A DNA stretch of 24,418 nt from a virus (IMGVR_UViG_3300025646_000355:1-24418), one strand, 5' to 3'. Counted from the first letter of the stretch, positions 16,401 to 23,397 are shown. The notes: generated from the letters alone by a model not told the origin. Made by a program: numbers and translations.

Positions 16401-16639
16401 ATGCTCAATACACAGCATTATTAAAACTAATCCCAGAAATAGCTAAAAGAAATCCTTCTATTGGTAGTTATGTATGGGAAGGAGAAAAAACATTTAACCA
16501 AATCTTCCCAGGATCAACAAGTACTTCATACAATGCAGGAACACCTGGATTATATTCACATAATTCTATTACCACTGGAAAAATAGATGTTTTACCTACA
16601 CCAAAAATAATTGAATTACTAAAAAATTTGAAATTCTAA
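13481..16639 (+). CDS. Baseplate hub protein with C-terminal N-acetylmuramoyl-L-alanine amidase (PGRP/Amidase_2)
   Basis: A 1052-residue protein. Residues about 1-790 are hub-like: MPGIINASIKTETRGSLKTG and RTQFEIIDLLYLRLGYSILL (118-170) mark a conserved structural domain with a beta-rich continuation, occupying the place of T4 gp27/gp5. A Gly/Ser linker at about 796-815 precedes an amidase domain at about 830-1045. There, LHYSAGW (His848), LSYHYGVDVTG (His890), YHASGANQNSIGINIQ (His911) and SHNSITTGKID (His1027, Lys1034, Asp1036) match the PGRP fold. His848, His1027 and Asp1036 are the likely zinc ligands and Lys1034 the catalytic lysine. It would cut the amide bond between MurNAc and the stem peptide during tail penetration. 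T4 uses a muramidase in the equivalent place. The start is in an ATGA overlap with the gp53-like gene. Confidence 0.85.
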   Translation: MSIIGEALPSEINGQIQIRQEKYGKLNRTTEELQFFNLRSAWVKLVSSVDITDSYEPASADLKSVINEIKGSQLAKKFVLFNGTADRTYGNTSSQRAGIARNGSILNPNAYGLGGLEFGLKPMPGIINASIKTETRGSLKTGTIKIKAWNRTQFEIIDLLYLRLGYSILLEWGNIMYYKNDGTFVKDNPPSLEAGFLNNQYTTQGILDAIQKNRLSSNGNYDAMYGKVVNFEWSLDEDGSYDITLKIRSIGDVIESLKVNVANDLPTNNAPLSPGGGIYSNPSNKLTEILFSYIHLFNNWGQNLQPGSSTTISANSASPTNPSVLAKMLKSDATLAYNGYGAKIIKGGGLTGIEEEDKLANFLEQSYGSVESSQKMYYVRLGYLLKILETQIFPKYEGKDPILKFNTDVDQNVCFYLDGIVCLNPNLSLIGTHLKYPSGNVYEFAYGAERYLSKIGDVTLGKIMNIYVNISMIAGTMSVMKEPTSDSTLFNDFLDQLIKPISGNLGGYNKFELHIEETTNTTYIIDQYPLPNRDQVLKNLKKVTKDTNAIIELWGYNRTGATSRASFVRNFGMQTSITPELATIITIGAQAQGSAGNTDSTALSKLNQGLRDRIKPTVTDAYVPTAGAETDEDKLKKLKAKFPNVWSQYNLYVEKLGVKNSLSLTTQPTLALSTTPEGEEMTIDFSDQASAVNSIVQYSIAKNAIAENRASGATGFIPVSVNLTLDGISGIKIYSVLSIDTTYLPSNYPKTMDFIVTGVTNNLLNNDWTTEITTIMVPNTSQDSLLNEIEDPKSPPRRSGNSGGGGSGGSDSFPEDQADWPKSSPSGFPMKPTGHQAKEVTKSQIVLHYSAGWQRADKNKQTVDILNSRHQRTAKSPKGIDNPPLGLSYHYGVDVTGHVENFIPENYIAYHASGANQNSIGINIQCIGFGSSETQTNAGPLSKVAGQSPNVKLVDWNGKAKAYRGKEWAQEISDAQYTALLKLIPEIAKRNPSIGSYVWEGEKTFNQIFPGSTSTSYNAGTPGLYSHNSITTGKIDVLPTPKIIELLKNLKF

Positions 16640-16640
16640 A

Positions 16641-17285
16641 ATGCCGTATTATCCTAAATCTCAAATTAAAACTAATTTGTATACAAATGGGACTGAGTAC
16701 TCAACAGAAGACTTAGTACCTTATACTGGATATTACTTTAAAACTTCAAAGGGTAAATTATTTACAGGTAGAACACCTCAAGACCCCCCAATTAAAGAAT
16801 TATTTTTAATTGGTCTTGAAAATAGAGCTGTAGACCCACCCAAATATGAAGTAAGAACAGCTTTTGATGCAAGTGATATTGACCCCGCTGTAGATCCTCA
16901 ATACGCACTTACTCAAAATGTTTTTGCTGAGTATGTTAGTGCTTATAAAACACAATTTACACCTACTTTATTACCATATTTTATTACTTCAAAACCAACT
17001 GAACAAGATTATCAATTGGGTGAATTTAGAAGATATTTTTGTAAAAAATCTAATGAATTAGTTTATATTGAGATAGATCAAACACAATATGATTTATTAT
17101 TTAATAAAAACCCATCAATTTTGTGGCAAATGTACATCCCTTTTAATATTCCTTGGAATTTAACAGGTAATAAGGAGAATGTAGCTCAGGTAAATAAAAA
17201 TATGGTTGATTTAGCTATGCTAAAAAATAAGGCACCATTTTTAGATAGATATTTAAATTATGATTATCTAAAATATTATAGATAA
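16641..17285 (+). CDS. Conserved structural-type protein of unknown function
   Basis: A 214-residue protein one base after the hub-amidase stop. The N-terminus, PYYPKSQIKTNLYTNGTEYS followed by PYTGYYFKTSKGKLFTGRTP, looks like a protein that recurs beside baseplate genes in T4-like environmental phages, without a known function. A middle region has EFRRYFCKKSNELVYIEID, and the end is Asn/Lys/Tyr-rich. There is no signal peptide, membrane helix or enzyme motif. Position at the end of the baseplate block suggests a wedge or tail accessory component. Transcription of the late block probably stops in the 68-base gap that follows, although no strong terminator is visible. Confidence 0.65.
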   Translation: MPYYPKSQIKTNLYTNGTEYSTEDLVPYTGYYFKTSKGKLFTGRTPQDPPIKELFLIGLENRAVDPPKYEVRTAFDASDIDPAVDPQYALTQNVFAEYVSAYKTQFTPTLLPYFITSKPTEQDYQLGEFRRYFCKKSNELVYIEIDQTQYDLLFNKNPSILWQMYIPFNIPWNLTGNKENVAQVNKNMVDLAMLKNKAPFLDRYLNYDYLKYYR

Positions 17286-17287
17286 AC

Positions 17288-17318
17288 TTGGCTATTTAAA
17301 AAACAATTCGTAAATTTA
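17288..17318 (+). promoter_or_regulatory. Candidate host-type promoter for polymerase gene
   Basis: CTTG (TTG at 17288-17290), 20 bases, then TAAATTTA (17311-17318), close to the Bacteroidota -33 TTG / -7 TAnnTTTG layout and to the sites at 6630 and 19042. It lies at the junction between tail and replication blocks, where an early or middle promoter is expected. The -7 element overlaps an inverted repeat (17314-17335). Confidence 0.48.
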
Positions 17319-17335
17319 CCTCTCTGATGGTAAAT
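17314..17335 (+). repeat. Short inverted repeat in polymerase leader
   Basis: ATTTACC (17314-17320), eight-base spacer TCTCTGAT, GGTAAAT (17329-17335), a perfect 7-base inverted repeat beginning within the putative -7 element and ending 18 bases before the polymerase ATG. It has no following T tract, so it is not a terminator. It could be an operator at the promoter or, if transcription starts upstream, a leader hairpin. Confidence 0.45.
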
Positions 17336-17353
17336 AATAAAGGTTATATCTAA

Positions 17354-18607
17354 ATGTTCTGGCTTGTAGAATCACAAGAACAATTTGGTCAATTTAAAAG
17401 AAACCTCAACAAAGAGGTATTCTTAGAAATTATTCCTTACAACCCATTTATACACCCAACACAAAATTCAATTTGTGCTTTGTATATTCGTCCTCTAAAC
17501 GACCATAAAGGATATTTACTCCCAATCTATCACACAGAAAGTAGTGTTTTATTTGAGGATGATGTTTTTTTATTAATTAAGGGTTTAGAAAAAATTTACG
17601 TTAAGGATAAAAAGGAATTTTTACATTATTTTCCCCTTAAACAATCTATTGATGTAACTTTTCCAAATCAAATAGAAGTAAAGTATACAAATGCTCACGA
17701 ATTTATCTACGAAAAACATAAACATAGAGTAGATGTAAACACATTAGTACCCATTGTTAAACACTATGAATATTGTGAAGCATTATTTGAAGAATTAGAA
17801 CACTTAATCAGCAAACCAGTTAATGAGTTTTATAATGTAAAAGCAAGTTGGGTGTTTTGTGGTATAGAAAAAAGCGGTTTACACGTCAATATAGATTTGT
17901 ATAACCAATACTTTAATGAAACCACGGAACCCTACGTTTTTACAAAATATAATTTTAAAACACTTACAACACGCCCATCAAATAACTTTAACGGAGTAAA
18001 TTATGCTGCACTCAATAAAGAAAATGGATGTCGGGAAGCTTTTATTCCGAGGAATGGTACGTTTATTGAGTTCGATATTAGCGCTTATCATCCTACTCTT
18101 TTGGCTAATGCAATTGGTTATAATTTTGATAATGAGGACATTTATAGTCACTTTGCACAAGTTTATAGACTTAATAGGCAAGAAGCCAAACTACTAACCC
18201 TCCAGCAACTATATGGAGGTGTCTTACAACAATACGAAAAACTTGAATTCTTTAAAAAGGTAAGAATTTATGTAGATGATTTGTGGGATACTTTCCAATA
18301 TCAGGGTTACATTGAATGTCCAATATCCGGTTTTAAATTTTATAAGGATAAACTGGAAAATATGAATCCCCAAAAATTACTTAATTATGTAATACAGAAC
18401 CTAGAGACTGCAAATAATATTAATTTAATGTGGGAATTTTTTAAAATTCTAAAGGGAAAAAACACAAAATTAGTATTATATACCTACGACTCTTTTTTAT
18501 TCGACGTTGATACAGATGAAAAAGATACATTAAACTCAATAAAGAGCATATTTAAAAAACAAAATTTAAGTTATAAAATTAAAAATGGAACTAGCTACAA
18601 CTTTTAA
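17354..18607 (+). CDS. Miniature family A DNA polymerase, vestigial exonuclease region
   Basis: A 417-residue DNA polymerase with divergent Pol I palm and finger motifs. TTRPSNNFNGVNYAALNK (205-222) and AFIPRNG match the template-binding block. Motif A is FIEFDISAYHPTLLA with Asp241. Motif B is R275-x3-K279-x3-L283-x3-Y287-G288, with Leu where Pol I has Phe762. N344-x3-Q348 matches the Pol I Asn845/Gln849 pair. Motif C is YTYDS with Asp379 (HDE/HDS in most). Residues 1-60 resemble the first strands of the 3'-5' exonuclease (VFLEIIP, GYLLPIYH) but lack the D-x-E pair, and the other exonuclease motifs are absent. The thumb appears reduced: only about 30 residues separate IEKSGLHVN (171) from the palm block. 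Rhodothermus phage RM378 also has polymerase and proofreading exonuclease on separate proteins. Replicative role is inferred from its helicase, SSB and nuclease neighbours. Confidence 0.8.
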   Translation: MFWLVESQEQFGQFKRNLNKEVFLEIIPYNPFIHPTQNSICALYIRPLNDHKGYLLPIYHTESSVLFEDDVFLLIKGLEKIYVKDKKEFLHYFPLKQSIDVTFPNQIEVKYTNAHEFIYEKHKHRVDVNTLVPIVKHYEYCEALFEELEHLISKPVNEFYNVKASWVFCGIEKSGLHVNIDLYNQYFNETTEPYVFTKYNFKTLTTRPSNNFNGVNYAALNKENGCREAFIPRNGTFIEFDISAYHPTLLANAIGYNFDNEDIYSHFAQVYRLNRQEAKLLTLQQLYGGVLQQYEKLEFFKKVRIYVDDLWDTFQYQGYIECPISGFKFYKDKLENMNPQKLLNYVIQNLETANNINLMWEFFKILKGKNTKLVLYTYDSFLFDVDTDEKDTLNSIKSIFKKQNLSYKIKNGTSYNF

Positions 18608-19040
18608 GGTGCCTTACGATATTTATGGTAAAGACAACCTTAATACCATAGATTTGAACAATAAGTTATTTTGCACTTTTACTAGGGAAGAAGACATAGA
18701 AAATCTAATTGAAGATTTATCCTACAAATATACTATCTTATACAATAAAATATTTGTCTTAGAAGTTAAAGACAATAATGAATATGTTATCACATATAAT
18801 ATTGACTTAACTAACTTAGCAGAGATCCCTGAGAATACTATTTTAGTGCACCGGAAAAAAGAGACAAACACATTGTATACTATCAATGCACTTAATGAGT
18901 TAATTAAAAGGTTAAATGGTGGAGTAGTTGACTCTCGCTTTAAAATAGAGTGGAAGCATTACAAAAATACCATACTTTTAACCCAGCAAAATGATCTTAA
19001 ACAATTAAAGACGAAAATTTTCAAAATCATTGAACTTTAA
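18585..19040 (+). CDS. Unknown protein overlapping the polymerase gene
   Basis: A 151-residue protein whose ATG lies within the polymerase gene, 23 bases before its stop codon, in a different frame. The overlap implies translational coupling to the polymerase. It is soluble, mixed alpha/beta by eye, and rich in Asn, Leu, Lys and Thr. Segments such as LYTINALNELIKRLNGGVVD and FKIEWKHYKNTILLTQQNDL look like a compact conserved fold rather than a random frame. No catalytic motif is visible. It could be a polymerase accessory or regulatory factor, or a replacement for a lost polymerase subdomain, but no family is recognised. A candidate promoter for gp32 begins directly after its stop. Confidence 0.68.
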   Translation: MELATTFKVPYDIYGKDNLNTIDLNNKLFCTFTREEDIENLIEDLSYKYTILYNKIFVLEVKDNNEYVITYNIDLTNLAEIPENTILVHRKKETNTLYTINALNELIKRLNGGVVDSRFKIEWKHYKNTILLTQQNDLKQLKTKIFKIIEL

Positions 19041-19041
19041 C

Positions 19042-19072
19042 TTGATTTTGTAAAAGTGGTTTTGTATATTAT
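19042..19072 (+). promoter_or_regulatory. Candidate host-type promoter for gp32
   Basis: CTTG (TTG at 19042-19044), 20 bases, then TATATTAT (19065-19072), the same arrangement as the sites before the polymerase (17288) and the small membrane gene (6630). It starts two bases after the preceding stop codon and would begin RNA about 15-20 bases before the gp32 ATG. A separate promoter fits the high demand for single-strand binding protein. Confidence 0.45.
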
Positions 19073-19095
19073 GTTATAAATTAATTAGTTATACT

Positions 19096-19911
19096 ATGGA
19101 TTTAAACTTTATTAAAAGCAAAATGGCTGCAATGCAGCAAAAGACAGAAAGTAAAGGCAACAACAAAGAACTTTTCTGGAAACCCCCCGTAGGTAAAACA
19201 CAAATTCGTATTGTACCTTCAAAGTACGATAAGAAAAATCCTTTTAAGGAATTGATGTTTTACTATGGTATTGATCGTCCTGTGATGATTTCTCCTCTTA
19301 ATTTTGGTGAAAAAGATCCCATTGCTGAGACTGCTAAACAACTTCGTCAAACTAGTGATAAAGAAAATTGGCGCTTAGCTAAAAAACTTGATCCTAAAAT
19401 GAGAATTTTTGCACCTGTGATTGTACGTGGTGAAGAAGATAAAGGTGTTCGCTTGTGGCAGTTTGGTAAGGAAATGTATATGGAATTACTTTCAATTGCA
19501 GACGATGATGATTACGGAGATTACACCGACGTAACTCAAGGTTATGATTTTACAGTTGAAACTGTTGGTCCTGAAACAACTGGTACTAACTACAATAAGT
19601 CTTCAATTCGTCCTAAACCAAAACAAAGCCCATTATCAGAAGATGCTGATTTGGTAGAAAATTGGTTAGAAAATCAACCTGACCCCTCAGCAGTATTTAA
19701 AAAGTGGTCTTATGAAGAAATGAAGCAATCCCTTCAAAAGTACCTAATCCCAGAAGATGCTGAAGAAGGTGATATCATCGACGATGAAAAAGAACCAGAA
19801 GTAACTGAAGCACCTAAATCAAACTACAGCTTAAACACTTCAGCTAAAACTGTAAAGCAGAGTAAAGCTGATAAGTTTGACGAAATGTTTGAAGACGATC
19901 TTCCGTTTTAA
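19096..19911 (+). CDS. gp32: Single-stranded DNA-binding protein (T4 gp32-like)
   Basis: A 271-residue protein with the gp32 plan. A basic N-terminal arm (LNFIKSKMAAMQQKTESKGN) for cooperative binding precedes the OB-fold core from FWKPPVGKTQIRIVPSKYD through the VRLWQFGKEMYMELLSIAD region. A linker and then a strongly acidic tail ending DKFDEMFEDDLPF follow; in T4 the tail recruits polymerase, helicase loader and UvsW. It is slightly shorter than T4 gp32 (301). It has no cysteine or histidine at all, so the zinc site of T4 gp32 (one His, three Cys) is absent. It lies directly before uvsX and starts the recombination/replication set. The leader has no Shine-Dalgarno sequence. Confidence 0.92.
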   Translation: MDLNFIKSKMAAMQQKTESKGNNKELFWKPPVGKTQIRIVPSKYDKKNPFKELMFYYGIDRPVMISPLNFGEKDPIAETAKQLRQTSDKENWRLAKKLDPKMRIFAPVIVRGEEDKGVRLWQFGKEMYMELLSIADDDDYGDYTDVTQGYDFTVETVGPETTGTNYNKSSIRPKPKQSPLSEDADLVENWLENQPDPSAVFKKWSYEEMKQSLQKYLIPEDAEEGDIIDDEKEPEVTEAPKSNYSLNTSAKTVKQSKADKFDEMFEDDLPF

Positions 19912-19921
19912 TTAAAAATAT

Positions 19922-21007
19922 ATGGCAAGAGGTAAAAAAACGACTACGTCGTTAACGGCAGCAGTCTCCGCTGAAATTAAATCAAATTTTGATTTAAATA
20001 AGTTTAAATCTAAGAAAGGTTTACTTGGTAATGTAAAATTTAAACCTCAATCTTGGATTCCTCTATCACCTGCCTTCCAAGAAGTAACAAGTGTGCCCGG
20101 TATTCCTACCGGACACATTGTTCTTCTTCGAGGCCATAGTGATACAGGTAAAACTACTGCGCTTATTGAAGCTGCAGTTAATGCTCAAAAAGCAGGTATT
20201 CTACCGGTGTTTATCATCACCGAGATGAAATGGAACTGGGAACACGCCACACAAATGGGTTTAAAAGTAAATGAGGTTGTAGATGAAGAAACCGGTGAAA
20301 TCCTAGATTATAACGGATTCTTTATTTATGCCGACCGCGAAACTATCCACACTATTGAGGATGTAGCAGCTTTCATTTTGGATTTGCTTGATGAGCAGAA
20401 AAAAGGCAATTTACCTTATGACTTGCTTTTCTTGTGGGATTCAATCGGTTCAGTACCTTGTGAAATGTCTGTTAAGTCTAACAAGAACAACAACGAATGG
20501 AATGCTGGTGCTATGAGTACTCAATTTGGTAATAACGTCAACCAAATGATTACTTTAAGTAGAAAAGAAAGTTCTCCTTACACCAACACCTTAGTTTGTA
20601 TTAACAAAGTATGGACTGCTAAACCGGAATCTCCTATGGGTCAACCTAAGTTGATGAACAAAGGTGGTTTTGCGATGTGGTTTGATGCAACGTTTGTAGT
20701 AACATTTGGTAATGTTTCAAATGCAGGTACAAATAAGATTAAAGCAATCAAGGATGGTAAGCAAGTAGAATTTGCTAAACGCACCAATCTCCAGATTGAT
20801 AAAAATCACATCAATGGTATTACTACAAAAGGTAAAATCATTATGACCCCACACGGATTCATTGATGATACGGATAAAGCTCTTAAGGATTATAAAGATG
20901 ATCACGCAAAAGAGTGGAGTGCAATTTTAGGAGGAGGTAACTTCGATATTATTGAGGAAGTCGATTCTTTTGAACCGGCTCAAGAATACGCTCAGGAACC
21001 AGAATAG
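19922..21007 (+). CDS. uvsX: UvsX, RecA-like recombinase
   Basis: A 361-residue recombinase that forms filaments on ssDNA and drives strand exchange and recombination-dependent replication. Visible are VPGIPTGHIVLLRGHSDTGK, with the Walker A motif at 71-78 (GHSDTGKT); VFIITEMKW with Glu101, the RecA-like catalytic glutamate; LLFLWDSIGSVP with the Walker B Asp173; a loop-rich DNA-binding region around SNKNNNEWNAGAMST; and an acidic C-terminus (DIIEEVDSFEPAQEYAQ). Length is close to T4 UvsX (391). It follows gp32, its T4 partner, after 10 bases, in the same likely operon. The ATG has no Shine-Dalgarno sequence. Confidence 0.94.
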   Translation: MARGKKTTTSLTAAVSAEIKSNFDLNKFKSKKGLLGNVKFKPQSWIPLSPAFQEVTSVPGIPTGHIVLLRGHSDTGKTTALIEAAVNAQKAGILPVFIITEMKWNWEHATQMGLKVNEVVDEETGEILDYNGFFIYADRETIHTIEDVAAFILDLLDEQKKGNLPYDLLFLWDSIGSVPCEMSVKSNKNNNEWNAGAMSTQFGNNVNQMITLSRKESSPYTNTLVCINKVWTAKPESPMGQPKLMNKGGFAMWFDATFVVTFGNVSNAGTNKIKAIKDGKQVEFAKRTNLQIDKNHINGITTKGKIIMTPHGFIDDTDKALKDYKDDHAKEWSAILGGGNFDIIEEVDSFEPAQEYAQEPE

Positions 21008-21008
21008 A

Positions 21009-22040
21009 ATGGATAAAAAAGATTTATTAAAACTCCTCAACAATTTAAGTGAGGAGAATGATAGTGAATCCCTTAAAAAACACGATCGTGTACTTTTAAT
21101 TGATGGATTAAATTTATTTTTTCGAAATTTTGCAATGCTTAATTTCGTTAATGAAGAAGGTCTACACGTTGGAGGTTTAGGTGGTTTTTTAAGATCATTA
21201 GGTACATTAATAAATCAAATCCAACCTACTTCAATTTATATTATTTTTGATGGAGAAGGTTCTTCTTCAAATAGAAAAAACTTAGTTTCTGAGTATAAAT
21301 CAAATCGAAATATTCGAAGAATTACCAACTGGCAGGTATTTAATAGTTTAGAAGATGAAAACGAAGCTAAAATCAACCAAATAGTTCGTTTAATCCACTA
21401 TTTAAAATGCATCCCAGTAAAAGTTATTTCGTTTGAAAAAGCCGAAGCCGACGATATTATTGCTCATTTATCTCATACTCTAGAAGCCCAATTTAGTAGT
21501 AAAGTTTTTATAGTATCAAGTGATAGGGATTTTATACAACTAGTAAATAAAAATATTGTTGTTTATAGACCTATTGAAAAAGATTACTATACAGAAGAAA
21601 CAATTTTACAAAAATTTGGAATTCCAGCAAAGAATTTTATCTTATATAAAACATTATTAGGAGATAGTTCGGATATGGTAAAGGGTATTAAAGGATTAGG
21701 TGAAAAAGGAATCCTTAAAAAATTCCCAGAACTAGCTCAACGTGTTTTAAGTTTAGAAGATATTTTTGATATTTGTAAAGCTAAATATAAAGAACACGTT
21801 GTCTATTCTAGGGTTATTTTTGAATATGAAAATCTAGAAAAGAATTATTCTATTATGGATCTAAGTGATCCGTGGTTGACTGATGAACAGAAAGAATTTT
21901 TAGATAATTTTATTCTAGAACCTACTCCTAAATTGAATGAAAAAGCTTTTTTAAAGTTTTATCAAGAAGATGGTTTAAGACATTTGATTAAAAATGTAGA
22001 ATATTGGTTAACAAGTAATTTTAAAGGTATAATTAATTAG
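21009..22040 (+). CDS. rnh: 5'-3' exonuclease / flap endonuclease (T4 RNase H-like)
   Basis: A 343-residue FEN-family nuclease that removes RNA primers and flaps at Okazaki fragments. I place the start at the ATG at 21009, one base after the uvsX stop; an upstream ATG at 20952 would force a 56-base overlap and add residues unlike the family. Acidic metal-binding residues appear in the T4 RNase H order: Asp32 (LLIDGLNLFFRNF), Asp81 (IIFDGEG), Glu146/Asp148 (KAEADDII), Asp172/Asp174 (SSDRDF) and Asp219/Asp222 (LGDSSDMVKGI). The last group leads into a helix-three-turn-helix (GIKGLGEKG). SEYKSNR at 94-100 matches the arch region. Size and order fit T4 RNase H (305). The replicative helicase gene follows after 4 bases. 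Confidence 0.93.
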   Translation: MDKKDLLKLLNNLSEENDSESLKKHDRVLLIDGLNLFFRNFAMLNFVNEEGLHVGGLGGFLRSLGTLINQIQPTSIYIIFDGEGSSSNRKNLVSEYKSNRNIRRITNWQVFNSLEDENEAKINQIVRLIHYLKCIPVKVISFEKAEADDIIAHLSHTLEAQFSSKVFIVSSDRDFIQLVNKNIVVYRPIEKDYYTEETILQKFGIPAKNFILYKTLLGDSSDMVKGIKGLGEKGILKKFPELAQRVLSLEDIFDICKAKYKEHVVYSRVIFEYENLEKNYSIMDLSDPWLTDEQKEFLDNFILEPTPKLNEKAFLKFYQEDGLRHLIKNVEYWLTSNFKGIIN

Positions 22041-22044
22041 TAAA

Positions 22045-23397
22045 ATGACTCTGAATAATTTAAATTCATATGGTCCTGGTTTTCAAATAAAGGTTTTAGC
22101 ATCACTTTTAAACCATAAAGAATTTCTTATCAATATTCACGATATTTTAAGTGATGAGTATTTTGATAATCAAGCTCACAAATGGGTTATTAAAGAAATC
22201 CTAAAATATTATGAAAAGTACCACACCACTCCCACAATGGAAGTGTTTAAAGTTGAACTTAAAAAAGTTCAAAATGAAGTACTTCAAATATCAATTAAAG
22301 AACAACTAAAAGAAGCATACAAATCATCAAATGATGATTTAGAATACATTGAAAATGAATTTTCATCATTCTGTAAAAATCAACAACTTAAAAAAGCATT
22401 ATTAAGTAGTGTTGATTTATTGAATGCTGGTGATTATGAGTCAATTAAGTTTTTAATTGAGTCTGCTATGAAAGCAGGTCAAGATAAAAATGTTGGTCAC
22501 GAGTATTCTAAAGATATTGAATCTCGATATCGTGAAGAGCATAGAATTGCTATTCCTACACCTTGGGAAGAATTTAATGAATTACTTCAAGGAGGTCTTG
22601 GTGGTGGTGATTTTGGTTTAATGTTTGGTAATCCTGGTGGTGGTAAATCTTGGGCACTAGTTGCTTTAGGTGGTCACGCTTGTAAAATGGGTTTCAATGT
22701 CATTCATTATACTCTTGAGTTAGGAGAAGATTACGTTGGTAGGAGATATGATGCCTTCTTTACCCACATCCCAGTAAATAAAATTTTAAATCATAAAAAA
22801 GAAGTTGAAGAAGTTGTTGGTAAAGTTCCGGGAAAATTGATTATTAAGGAATTTCCTACGGGGAAAGCAACCATTTCAACTATTGAATCACATATTAAAA
22901 AATGTATTGATTTAGATTTTGAACCTGATCTAATTCTTATTGACTATGTTGATTTACTTCGTTCAAAAAGGCTGTCTCGGGAGCGTAAGGAAGAAATAGA
23001 TGATATTTATGTTGGTACGAAAGGATTAGCCCGAGAGTTAAATTTACCTATCTGGAGTGTCTCACAAGTTAACCGAGCAGGTTCTAAAGATGACATTATT
23101 GAAGGTGATAAAGCTGCCGGTAGCTATGACAAAATGATGATAACGGATTTTGCAGCTTCATTATCAAGAAAAAAAGAAGATAAAGTTAATGGCACAGGAA
23201 GGTTCCACATTATGAAAAACAGGTATGGTATGGATGGTCTTACTTTCGGCGCAAAGATAGACACCTCGATGGGTTATTTTGAGATTTCTTCTGATATTGA
23301 ATCCGAAACTGCTAGTTCGCCTAAACAAAATTCAAGTTTTGACACGTTTTCAAACGACGAAAAGCAAAAAGTTAGTAACTTTTTGTTAAATATTTAA
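22045..23397 (+). CDS. gp41: Replicative DNA helicase (DnaB/T4 gp41-like)
   Basis: A 450-residue hexameric 5'-3' helicase. Residues about 10-150 are the all-helical N-terminal domain (FQIKVLASLLNHKEFLINIH). The RecA-like motor has TPWEEFNELLQGGLGGGDFG, then Walker A GNPGGGKS at 195-202, HYTLELGED with Glu225 as the likely catalytic base, Walker B LILIDYVDLL with Asp300, SVSQVNRAGSKDD (motif H4-like, DNA-binding side) and SLSRKKEDK near the arginine-finger region. Length is close to T4 gp41 (475). It is preceded by the 5' nuclease and probably acts with the family A polymerase upstream. No primase is visible in the window. The C-terminal 40 residues are polar and probably flexible. Confidence 0.93.
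   Translation: MTLNNLNSYGPGFQIKVLASLLNHKEFLINIHDILSDEYFDNQAHKWVIKEILKYYEKYHTTPTMEVFKVELKKVQNEVLQISIKEQLKEAYKSSNDDLEYIENEFSSFCKNQQLKKALLSSVDLLNAGDYESIKFLIESAMKAGQDKNVGHEYSKDIESRYREEHRIAIPTPWEEFNELLQGGLGGGDFGLMFGNPGGGKSWALVALGGHACKMGFNVIHYTLELGEDYVGRRYDAFFTHIPVNKILNHKKEVEEVVGKVPGKLIIKEFPTGKATISTIESHIKKCIDLDFEPDLILIDYVDLLRSKRLSRERKEEIDDIYVGTKGLARELNLPIWSVSQVNRAGSKDDIIEGDKAAGSYDKMMITDFAASLSRKKEDKVNGTGRFHIMKNRYGMDGLTFGAKIDTSMGYFEISSDIESETASSPKQNSSFDTFSNDEKQKVSNFLLNI

Noticed and set aside
18003-18197. 64-residue + strand frame inside the polymerase gene
   Set aside because: It runs over polymerase motif A in another frame, and its hydrophobic composition is a frame-shadow artefact.
20952-21008. 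Upstream ATG of the 5' nuclease gene giving a 362-residue protein
   Set aside because: It would overlap uvsX by 56 bases and add a basic tail unlike the family. The ATG at 21009, one base after the uvsX stop, fits the compact spacing of the operon.
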